Source: Streptomyces deccanensis (GTDB lineage: Bacteria; Actinomycetota; Actinomycetes; Streptomycetales; Streptomycetaceae). From it: 64,000 bases of DNA. Where the stretch lies: NCBI RefSeq assembly GCF_022385335.1, contig NZ_CP092431.1, positions 4,464,001-4,528,000 on the forward strand, given 5' to 3'. Position 1 is the first letter of the stretch. The number at the start of each line of letters is the position of its first letter. Under the pieces are notes generated by a model. That model ran no database searches and was not told the DNA's origin. It saw only the letters and a list, made by a program, of their open reading frames with translations. Of the stretch, positions 16,820 to 23,594 are shown piece by piece. Made by a program: the position numbers and the translations under genes.

Positions 16820-18001
16820 ATGACCACTCGACGGACCACCGGACGGAACGTCGCGATCGTCGGCGTCGCCCTGTCCGACTGCGGACGGGTGGACGACGCG
16901 ACCCCGTACGCGCTCCACGCGCAGGCGGCCCGCCGGGCCCTCGCCGACGCGGGGCTGGAACGCACGGCCGTCGACGGACTGGCCTCGGCCGGCCTGGGGA
17001 CGCTCGCGCCGGTGGAGGTGGCGGAGTATCTGGGCCTGCGGCCCACCTGGGTCGATTCCACCTCCGTCGGGGGCTCGACCTGGGAGGTCATGGCGGCGCA
17101 CGCGGCGGACGCGATCGCCGCCGGGCACGCGGACGTCGTCCTCCTCGTCTACGGCTCCACGGCCCGCGCGGACATCAAGGCGGGCCGCCGGACCGGCAAC
17201 CTCTCCTTCGGCGCGCGCGGCCCGCTCCAGTACGAGGTCCCCTACGGGCACACCCTGATCGCCAAGTACGCCATGGCTGCGCGCCGCCACATGCACGAGT
17301 ACGGCACGACCCTGGAGCAGCTGGCCTCGGTGGCCGTGCAGGCCCGGACGAACGCGGCGGCGAACCCCGAGGCGATGTTCCGCGCCCCGATCACCGTCGA
17401 CGACGTGCTGTCGTCCGCGCCGATCGCCGACCCCTTCACCAAGCTGCACTGCTGTATCCGTTCCGACGGCGGCGCGGCGGTCGTGCTGGCGGCCGAGGAG
17501 TACGTACGGGACTGCCGGCCGACGACACCCGTCTGGGTCCTCGGCACCGGCGAGCACACCTCCCACACGACCATGTCCGAGTGGCCCGACTTCACCGTCT
17601 CCCCGGCGGCGGTCAGCGGGCGCCTGGCCTTCGCACGCGCCGGAGTGCGCCCCGCCGAGATCGACTTCGCCGAGATCTATGACGCCTTCACGTACATGAC
17701 CCTCGTGACCCTGGAGGACCTCGGGTTCTGCGCCAAGGGTGAGGGCGGCGCCTTCGTGGAGAAGGACCGCCTGACCCTGACCGGCGACCTCCCCGTCAAC
17801 ACCGACGGCGGCGGCCTCTCCGCCCAGCACCCGGGCATGCGCGGCCTCTTCCTCCTGGTCGAGGCCGTACGCCAACTGCGCGGCGAGGCCGACACCCGGC
17901 AGATCCGCACCCGCGCCGGCGACCTGCCCCGGCTGGCGGTCGCCTCGGGCACGGGTGGCTGGTTCTGCTCGTCCGGGACGGTGATCCTGGGGCGGGGGTG
18001 A
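16820..18001 (+). CDS. Thiolase-fold protein lacking the nucleophile Cys (possible Ltp2-like aldolase)
   Basis: This 393-residue homologue of the thiolase-fold protein at 7084-8232 shares HMHEYGTT, IYDAFTYMTLVTLEDLGFCAKGEGG and NTDGGGLSAQHPG. At the usual nucleophile position, however, it reads SVGGSTWEVMAAH with no cysteine. In the steroid side-chain pathway, Ltp2-type enzymes of this superfamily without the thiolase cysteine act as retro-aldolases with a DUF35 partner; a similar role is plausible but inferred. The ATG at 16820 is 4 bp after the operator, suggesting leaderless expression. No DUF35 gene adjoins it; the nearest is at 20845-21261. Confidence 0.83.
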   Translation: MTTRRTTGRNVAIVGVALSDCGRVDDATPYALHAQAARRALADAGLERTAVDGLASAGLGTLAPVEVAEYLGLRPTWVDSTSVGGSTWEVMAAHAADAIAAGHADVVLLVYGSTARADIKAGRRTGNLSFGARGPLQYEVPYGHTLIAKYAMAARRHMHEYGTTLEQLASVAVQARTNAAANPEAMFRAPITVDDVLSSAPIADPFTKLHCCIRSDGGAAVVLAAEEYVRDCRPTTPVWVLGTGEHTSHTTMSEWPDFTVSPAAVSGRLAFARAGVRPAEIDFAEIYDAFTYMTLVTLEDLGFCAKGEGGAFVEKDRLTLTGDLPVNTDGGGLSAQHPGMRGLFLLVEAVRQLRGEADTRQIRTRAGDLPRLAVASGTGGWFCSSGTVILGRG

Positions 18002-18114
18002 CGGGCCCGGAATAGGCCGCGGGTCCGGCGCGCTGATGCGACTCGGCAGGCGAAGGCGCCCCGACGCACCACGGGGCGTCCCCAGGCACCCCGAGGCATC
18101 CCGGAGGAAGCGAC

Positions 18115-18540
18115 ATGGCGCTGTCCCGCAAGGAACGCGAGGAGTTTCTGGCCGAGGCTCATGTGGCCGCGTTGGCGGTGGACGCGGGAGAGGGGCGGGC
18201 CCCGCTGACGGTGCCGATCTGGTACCAGTACGCACCCGGGGGCGACATCTGGGTCATGACCGGCCGGGACTCCCGCAAGAACCAGCTGATCCAGGCCGCC
18301 GGACGCTTCAGCCTGATGATCGACCGACTGGAACCCACCATCCGCTACGTCTCCGTAGAGGGCCCCGTCACCGACACGACCCCCGCCACCCTCGACGAGC
18401 TCCGGGAGATCACCGCGCGCTACCTCCCGCCCGAGAAGGTCGACGGCTACGTGGAGTTCTCCTCCGCCAACCACGGCGCGCAGGTCGTCATCCGTATGCG
18501 TCCCGAGCGGTGGGTCTCGTCCGACCTGGGCACGGTGTGA
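18115..18540 (+). CDS. Pyridoxamine 5'-phosphate oxidase-fold (F420/FMN split-barrel) protein
   Basis: This 141-residue protein has a split-barrel flavin-binding fold: VAALAVDAGEGRAPLTVPIWYQY, DIWVMTGRDSRKNQLIQAAGRFSLMIDR, IRYVSVEGPV. This pattern is typical of the Rv1155/F420-dependent biliverdin reductase-like or PNPOx_N family. Cofactor (F420 or FMN) and substrate cannot be decided. It lies 113 bp after the thiolase-fold gene and 13 bp before another split-barrel protein, so the three may be co-transcribed under the operator at 16801. Confidence 0.78.
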   Translation: MALSRKEREEFLAEAHVAALAVDAGEGRAPLTVPIWYQYAPGGDIWVMTGRDSRKNQLIQAAGRFSLMIDRLEPTIRYVSVEGPVTDTTPATLDELREITARYLPPEKVDGYVEFSSANHGAQVVIRMRPERWVSSDLGTV

Positions 18541-18553
18541 GACCGTCCCACCC

Positions 18554-19330
18554 ATGATCGAGCCCCCTTCCCGGCCCCAGGCCCAGGCCGAGCCCCAGGC
18601 CCAGCCCCAGTCGCAGGACCAGTCCCGGCCCCAAGCCGAGGCCGAGGCCGCGTTCGCGCCCTGCCCGTCGTCCGAGTTCGTCCAGACGCTGCGCGAGCTG
18701 CGCGTCTGGGATCCGCAGGTCAGCGCGCTGCCCCTGTTCGACCCGGCCACGGCGCCCGCCGAGCCGGTGCCGCTCTTCGCGAGCTGGTTCGGGGAGGTCG
18801 TGGCGGCCGGGGAGGTGGAGCCGCACACGATGTCGCTGGCCACGGCTGACGCGGAGGCGCGGCCGGACGTCCGTACGGTGATGCTGCACGACGTGGACGC
18901 GCGCGGCTGGCACTTCGCCTCCCACTCCGGAAGCCGCAAGGGCCGCCAGCTCGCCCACCGGCCGTACGCGTCGCTCGGCTTCTACTGGCCCCGCCTCGGC
19001 CGCGCGGTACGGGTGCGGGGCCGTGTCACGGTCGAGCCCGCCGAGGTCGCCCACGCCGACCTGCACGCCCGCTCCACAGGTGCGCTGGCCGCCGCCCTCG
19101 TGGGTCACCAGAGCGAAGTCCTGTCCTCGTACGAGGAGTTGGAGCGTGCGTCGGAGGCGGCCTGGGCACGGGCCGAGCAGGAACCGGAGGTGCCCGTGCC
19201 GTCCTGGACGGCGTACGTCGTGGAGCCGGACGAGGTGGAGTTCTTCCAGGGCGACGCACGGCGCCGGCACGTACGGCTCAACTACCGCCGTGAAGGGGAG
19301 GGTTGGGCCACGGAGCTGCTGTGGCCCTGA
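18554..19330 (+). CDS. PdxH-like split-barrel flavoprotein with Gln/Pro-rich N-terminal tail
   Basis: This 258-residue protein's residues 1-33 are a low-complexity stretch (QAQAEPQAQPQSQDQ) encoded by near-hexameric repeats of CCCAGG-type sequence. The remainder resembles pyridoxamine-phosphate oxidase: TMSLATADAEARPDVRTVML, FASHSGSRKGRQLAHRPYASL, YWPRLGRAVRVRGRV, and a C-terminal VEFFQGDARRRHVRLNY corresponding to the PdxH RxEFW/RLHDR region. A genuine pdxH is present at 62776-63429, so this is probably a paralogue with a different task, perhaps an FMN-dependent step in the neighbouring pathway. Confidence 0.75.
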   Translation: MIEPPSRPQAQAEPQAQPQSQDQSRPQAEAEAAFAPCPSSEFVQTLRELRVWDPQVSALPLFDPATAPAEPVPLFASWFGEVVAAGEVEPHTMSLATADAEARPDVRTVMLHDVDARGWHFASHSGSRKGRQLAHRPYASLGFYWPRLGRAVRVRGRVTVEPAEVAHADLHARSTGALAAALVGHQSEVLSSYEELERASEAAWARAEQEPEVPVPSWTAYVVEPDEVEFFQGDARRRHVRLNYRREGEGWATELLWP

Positions 19331-19362
19331 TGGCTGCCGACCATAAGGAGCGTGGGCGCCGC

Positions 19363-20151
19363 TCAGACCTTCTCCCACACGGACACGTGCTTGGTGCTGT
19401 CGTTCGTGAAGGGCTCCCCCTTCCACCCCGCCCACCGGTCCCGCAGCCGCATCCCGGCCAGCCGGGCCATCAGGTCCAGCTCGGCCGGCCAGACGTAACG
19501 GAACGGGATCGACCGGTACTCCGCCCGTCCGTCGACGACCGTCACATGGTGCGACCGCATCCCCTGCGTCGCCACGTCGTACGTGTCGAACCCCAGCCGC
19601 GTCGGACCGACCCGGAACGGCACCGCGTTCTGCCCCGGCGGCAGCCGCCGCAGGTCCGGCACCAGGACCTCGATCACGAAACAGCCGCCGGGCACGAGAT
19701 GCGCGGCGGCGTTGCGGAAGCAGTCCACCTGGGCGTCCTGCGTGGTCAGGTTGTTGATCGTGTTGAAGACGAGGTACGCGACGGGGAAGCCGGGGCCCTC
19801 GACCCGGGCGGTCGCGAAGTCTCCGATGGTGACCCCGATGTCCTCGCCGCCCGGCTTGGCCCGCATCCGCTCCACCATGGCCCGCGACAGGTCGATGCCG
19901 TGCACGCGCACCCCCCGCCGGGCGAGCGGCAGCGCGATCCGTCCGGTGCCGACCCCGAACTCCAGTGCCCGCGCGCCCCCTTCGGCTCCCGGCCCGCCCG
20001 CGAGACCGGCGATCAGGTCCACCACGGGGTCCACGGCCTCCGAGCCGAACACCTCGTCGGAGGGGTCGTCCGAGGGCCCGTCGTAGTGCGCGGCGACGTC
20101 TTCCCCGAAGTACCCGTCGGGATCGTCGACTTCTTCGTACTGCTCGCTCAT
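19363..20151 (-). CDS. SAM-dependent methyltransferase (class I)
   Basis: This 262-residue protein contains the SAM-binding motif I ARALEFGVGTGRIALPLARR, then VHGIDLSRAMVERMRAK and FATARVEGPGFPVAYLVFNT. The remaining sequence matches a class I methyltransferase of the Methyltransf_25 type (LVPGGCFVIEVLVPDL). The ATG at 20151 overlaps the stop of the upstream GNAT gene (ATGA), indicating coupling; GGAGGGG lies upstream. The substrate is unknown. The pair is convergent with the PdxH-like gene and has no CTGACG operator. Confidence 0.82.
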   Translation of the reverse strand: MSEQYEEVDDPDGYFGEDVAAHYDGPSDDPSDEVFGSEAVDPVVDLIAGLAGGPGAEGGARALEFGVGTGRIALPLARRGVRVHGIDLSRAMVERMRAKPGGEDIGVTIGDFATARVEGPGFPVAYLVFNTINNLTTQDAQVDCFRNAAAHLVPGGCFVIEVLVPDLRRLPPGQNAVPFRVGPTRLGFDTYDVATQGMRSHHVTVVDGRAEYRSIPFRYVWPAELDLMARLAGMRLRDRWAGWKGEPFTNDSTKHVSVWEKV

Positions 20152-20828
20152 CGAATCCCCTCCGGGGCCGGGTCGGTGGCCAGTCGTGCGTGCAGGTGGG
20201 CGTCCCGGAACACGTCCTGGCGCCCCTCGGCGAACGCCGCCCCGCGCAGGAGCCCCTCGTACCGGAATCCGCACAGCTCGGCGATACGGCAGGACGCGGC
20301 GTGGCCGACGGCATGGTCGAGTTCGAGCCGGTGGATGCCGAGTTCGGTGAAGGTCCAGTGGGCGGCGAGGTCGAGGGCGCGGGTGGCGACCCGGCGGCCA
20401 CGGGCCTCGGGCAGCACCCAGTAGCCGACGACGGCCCTGCGCAGATACGTGTCGATCCCGCTCAGCCCGACCTGCCCGAGGGTCGCGCCGCTCTCCGCGT
20501 CGGTGACGCGGAAAGCCACGGTCGTGCCCGCCGCGTCGGACTCGGCCCGCTGCCGCAGCGACTCCCGGGCGCCCTCGAAGGTCGCGTCCCACACCAGGGG
20601 CGTGTTCCACCGCTGGAAGTCGGGATCGGTACGGCCGCGCAGCCACGCCTCGACGTCGGCGTCGGACTCGGCGTCCCAGGAACACAGCCGCAGCCCGTGC
20701 CCCTGCGGCTCGGCGGAGGACGGTTCGGACGGGCCGGAGGACAGGCCGGAGGACAGCCCGGAGGACGGTTCGGACGGGTCGGGGAACGGGCCAGAGGATC
20801 GTTCATCAGTACGGCTCACGCCCCCCAT
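20148..20828 (-). CDS. GNAT family N-acetyltransferase
   Basis: This 226-residue protein has an N-terminal low-complexity tract (PSSGLSSGLSSGPSEP, about residues 18-42) encoded by GGACAG/GGAGGAC-type repeats. The GNAT domain follows: TVAFRVTDAESGATLGQVGL, VGYWVLPEARGRRVATRALDL with the acetyl-CoA binding R/Q-x-x-G-x-A-like motif, and LDHAVGHAASCRIAELCGF. It resembles RimJ/RimL-type ribosomal or small-molecule acetyltransferases. It is translationally coupled to the methyltransferase. The substrate is not predictable. Confidence 0.82.
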   Translation of the reverse strand: MGGVSRTDERSSGPFPDPSEPSSGLSSGLSSGPSEPSSAEPQGHGLRLCSWDAESDADVEAWLRGRTDPDFQRWNTPLVWDATFEGARESLRQRAESDAAGTTVAFRVTDAESGATLGQVGLSGIDTYLRRAVVGYWVLPEARGRRVATRALDLAAHWTFTELGIHRLELDHAVGHAASCRIAELCGFRYEGLLRGAAFAEGRQDVFRDAHLHARLATDPAPEGIR

Positions 20829-20844
20829 TGAAACGCGCGGCCCC

Positions 20845-21261
20845 TCACGCCCGCACGCGAAATACGGGCACCACGAACCCCCCGCCCTCCCGGAAGGCGA
20901 CCTGGAGCCCCATCCCCGCGCGCAGCTCCCCGCCCCCCTCCGCCCACTCCACGACCTCGGTCATCATCCGGGGCCCCTCGTCGAGGTCGACGACGGCGGG
21001 GACGTACGGCGTCCGCGCCCCGAAGGGCGGCAGGTCGTTGCGGTGGACGACGGACCAGGTGTAGAGCACGGCGCGTCCGGAGGCCTCCTCCCACCGCACG
21101 TCCTCGCTCCAGCAGTACGGGCAGAACTCGCGCGGATAGTGGTGGGCGCGCCCACAGCCCGCCGCTCCACATCGCCGCAGCAGCAGCCGTCCCTCGGCGG
21201 CGGCGTCCCAGTACGTACGACTGAGACCGTCGACCTCCGGCAGATCGAACCGGGCCCCCAC
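20845..21261 (-). CDS. Zn-ribbon OB-fold (DUF35) protein
   Basis: This 138-residue protein opens with an N-terminal helical region (LSRTYWDAAAEGRLLLRRC). A zinc ribbon follows with CGAAGC and CPYC. The OB-fold comes next (GRAVLYTWSVVHRNDLPPF, YVPAVVDLDEGPRMMTEVV, GMGLQVAF). The GTG at 21261 overlaps the DoxX stop codon (TAGTG), so the two are coupled. As a second DUF35 copy it is the natural partner for the cysteine-less thiolase-fold protein at 16820-18001, although the genes are not adjacent. It probably falls under the operator at 21742. Confidence 0.83.
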   Translation of the reverse strand: MGARFDLPEVDGLSRTYWDAAAEGRLLLRRCGAAGCGRAHHYPREFCPYCWSEDVRWEEASGRAVLYTWSVVHRNDLPPFGARTPYVPAVVDLDEGPRMMTEVVEWAEGGGELRAGMGLQVAFREGGGFVVPVFRVRA

Positions 21262-21716
21262 TAGAACAACCCGAACGCGCTGTCCAGGGACCACGTCTGC
21301 CACGACATCCCGAACAGCGCCACCACCGAGATGAGCGCCATCATCGAGTTCTGCCCCTGCTCGGCCCAGTCGTGGATCATCAGCACGAGGTAGAGGAGGT
21401 TGAGCACCAGGCCGCCGACGAGCGCGATCGGCGTGAGGAACCCGAGCACCAGCCCGAGCCCCAGGGCGAGTTCGGCGTAGACGACGACGTAGGCCATGGC
21501 CCTCGGCCGGGGCCTGACCACCACGTCGAACCCACCGCGCACCGCCCCCCACCGATGCTTCTCCGCCACCCCCGCCGCCCAGGCGATGCCGGTCCCCTCC
21601 TGGAACCAGGCCCTCTTGTCCTTGTGCCGCCAACTCTCCAGCCACCACAGCCCGAGCCCGATACGGAGCACGGCCACCCATTCGGCATCACTGAGCCAGA
21701 TCGTCTCCATGGACAA
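21261..21716 (-). CDS. DoxX family membrane protein
   Basis: This 151-residue protein has about four hydrophobic segments (VAVLRIGLGLWWL; MAYVVVYAELALGLGLVLGF; IALVGGLVLNLLYLVLM; MALISVVALFGMSW). This pattern fits DoxX/SURF4-like proteins, small integral membrane proteins associated with quinol oxidation or redox/thiol stress. Start choices are the ATG at 21716 or at 21710. A consensus CTGACGGTACGTCAG operator is 26 bp upstream, so it is the promoter-proximal gene of a DoxX-DUF35 operon. A role in disposing of reducing equivalents from the dehydrogenases is conceivable but speculative. Confidence 0.8.
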   Translation of the reverse strand: MSMETIWLSDAEWVAVLRIGLGLWWLESWRHKDKRAWFQEGTGIAWAAGVAEKHRWGAVRGGFDVVVRPRPRAMAYVVVYAELALGLGLVLGFLTPIALVGGLVLNLLYLVLMIHDWAEQGQNSMMALISVVALFGMSWQTWSLDSAFGLF

Positions 21717-21741
21717 CGCCCTTCCGCACCCACGCGGGTTT

Positions 21742-21756
21742 CTGACGGTACGTCAG
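21742..21756. promoter_or_regulatory. Operator palindrome, CTGACG-N3-CGTCAG family
   Basis: CTGACGGTACGTCAG has perfect arms. It lies just upstream of the DoxX-DUF35 operon on the minus strand and about 275 bp from the divergent flavin monooxygenase gene. Confidence 0.7.
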
Positions 21757-22032
21757 TTCAGCGGAAGGGCGATGGATACGCAAGACGCGCGGACCGGCGG
21801 ACAGGCCCCGGTCGGTTCACGCTGCCGCTGCTCCCGGCGCCCGCGGAGGTGCCGCCCCGCTCACCGCGGCAGACCACGGCCTGGCGACCCGATACGCCGC
21901 CATCTCTCCTCCACATACCAGGCGACCTACGCCACAGACCCCACCCACCCCTCCTACACCCGTGATCAATCCGCAACCAATTCCGGTCTTGACCGAGACC
22001 CAACAAGTGAAGGCGTGAATACGCTCAGGCAC

Positions 22033-23256
22033 ATGGCCGACTCCAGTGCACCCGCGGGACCCGCGACCCCCGCCTCCTCCGACCGCCCCGTCTATGTGAT
22101 CGGCGGCGGACCCGGCGGGCTGGCCGTCGCGCACGCGTTGCGGGTCCAGGGGGTGCGGGCGGTCGTGCTGGAGAAGTCGGACGCGGTCGGCGCGTCCTGG
22201 CGGCGGCACTACGACCGGCTGCACCTGCACACCACCCGACGGCTGTCCGGCCTGCCCGGCCTGCCCATGCCGCGCCGCTTCGGCCGGTGGGTGTCGCGCG
22301 ACAACGTGGTGCGGTACCTGGAGAAGTACGCCGAGGTGCACCAGCTGGAGATCGTGACGGGCGTCGAGGTCTCCCGCGTCGAACGCAGCGCGGACGGCAC
22401 CGGCTGGCTGCTGCACGCCACCGGCGGCCGCGAGTTGACCGGCAGCGCGGTGGTCGTCGCCACCGGCTACAACCACACGCCCAGGATCCCCGACTGGCCC
22501 GGCCGGGACTCCTACGAGGGCGAGCTGGTGCACGCCGCCGAGTACCGCAACCCCAAGCCCTACGCCGGCCGGGACGTCCTCGTCGTCGGCATCGGCAACA
22601 CCGGCGCCGAGATCGCCGTCGACCTCGTCGAGGGCGGAGCGGCGCGCGTACGGCTCGCGGTGCGGACGGCCCCGCACATCGTGCGCCGGTCGACCGCCGG
22701 GTGGGCCGCCCAGTACACCGCCGTCCTCGTACGGCGGCTCCCGGTCGCCCTCGTGGACCGGCTCGCCAGACCGGTGGCGAAGCTCAGCGTCCCGGACCTG
22801 TCGGCCCACGGCCTGTCCCGGCCCGACACCGGCCTCTACTCCCGCGTCAACGAAGGTTCCATCCCCGTCCAGGACGTCGGGATCATCGACGCCGTACGCA
22901 AGGGGAAGGTCGAGATCGTCGGCCCGGTCGAGGGGTTCGAGAACGGCAAGATCGTCCTCGGCGACGGCACGCGCGTCGAGGCCGACGCCGTGATCGCCGC
23001 CACCGGCTACCGGCGCGCCCTGGAAGGACTCGTCGGACACCTCGACGTGCTCGACGGACGCGGCAAGCCCGTCGTGCACGGCGCCCGCACCCCCGGGAAC
23101 GCCCCCGGCCTGTACTTCACCGGCTTCACCAACCCCATCAGCGGTATGTTCCGCGAACTCGCCCGCGACGCCGAGAAGATCGCCAAGGCCGTCGCGAAGA
23201 CCGGCGGTGTCGCCACCCGCGACGCGATCACCGTCCAGATCCGCACCACCCGCTGA
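22033..23256 (+). CDS. Flavin-containing monooxygenase-like NAD(P)/FAD oxidoreductase
   Basis: This 407-residue protein has an N-terminal FAD Rossmann motif VIGGGPGGLAVAHALR. A second, NAD(P)H Rossmann motif VLVVGIGNTGAEIAVDL is at about residue 180. Between them lie VVVATGYNHTPRIPDWPG and YEGELVHAAEYR, a variant of the FMO fingerprint FxGxxxHxxxY/F. A late ATGYRRALEGL completes the FAD fold. This matches class B/YUCCA-like monooxygenases. The ATG at 22033 is preferred; GTG 22015 is possible. A TTGACC hexamer at 21990 could be a -35 element. Whether it belongs to the CTGACG regulon is uncertain because the nearest operator is 277 bp away. Confidence 0.83.
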   Translation: MADSSAPAGPATPASSDRPVYVIGGGPGGLAVAHALRVQGVRAVVLEKSDAVGASWRRHYDRLHLHTTRRLSGLPGLPMPRRFGRWVSRDNVVRYLEKYAEVHQLEIVTGVEVSRVERSADGTGWLLHATGGRELTGSAVVVATGYNHTPRIPDWPGRDSYEGELVHAAEYRNPKPYAGRDVLVVGIGNTGAEIAVDLVEGGAARVRLAVRTAPHIVRRSTAGWAAQYTAVLVRRLPVALVDRLARPVAKLSVPDLSAHGLSRPDTGLYSRVNEGSIPVQDVGIIDAVRKGKVEIVGPVEGFENGKIVLGDGTRVEADAVIAATGYRRALEGLVGHLDVLDGRGKPVVHGARTPGNAPGLYFTGFTNPISGMFRELARDAEKIAKAVAKTGGVATRDAITVQIRTTR

Positions 23257-23481
23257 CCGACCGAGGACCACCACCGCACCGACCGCCACCGAGCCCCCTG
23301 GCACCGCCGGCCACCTCGGGCACCGCCGGCCACCTCGGGCTTCGACGGTTCTTCGCGCCGCGCGACCCTCCCCGCAACGACCGGATCGTCCCTCACGGAC
23401 GACTCCGGTCACAGGTCTGACCGCCGCCCCGCATGGGTACAACCTCCTTACTGCCGCGTAACTTTGCTCGCACACCCATTC

Positions 23482-23496
23482 CTGACACAGCGTCAG
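23482..23496. promoter_or_regulatory. Operator palindrome, CTGACG-N3-CGTCAG family (upstream copy)
   Basis: CTGACACAGCGTCAG has one arm substitution. It is paired with the perfect-arm site at 23513, centre spacing 31 bp (about three helical turns), upstream of the ADP-forming acyl-CoA ligase. Confidence 0.6.
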
Positions 23497-23512
23497 TTCA
23501 GTAGTCTGAAAT

Positions 23513-23527
23513 CTGACGTGTCGTCAG
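23513..23527. promoter_or_regulatory. Operator palindrome, CTGACG-N3-CGTCAG family (downstream copy)
   Basis: CTGACGTGTCGTCAG has perfect 6-bp arms. It is the second of a tandem pair ahead of the acyl-CoA ligase/enoyl-CoA hydratase unit. Confidence 0.7.
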
Positions 23528-23594
23528 ATTCGTGAACGCGTCACGTCGCTCGTCACGTCACTGAATTGGCTGTCACACAGGAGCGGGCGGACCG

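Noticed and set aside
18554..19330. Calling this gene pdxH
   Set aside because: A better PdxH with full RLHDR ending is present at 62776-63429. This one has an altered C-terminus and an added tail.
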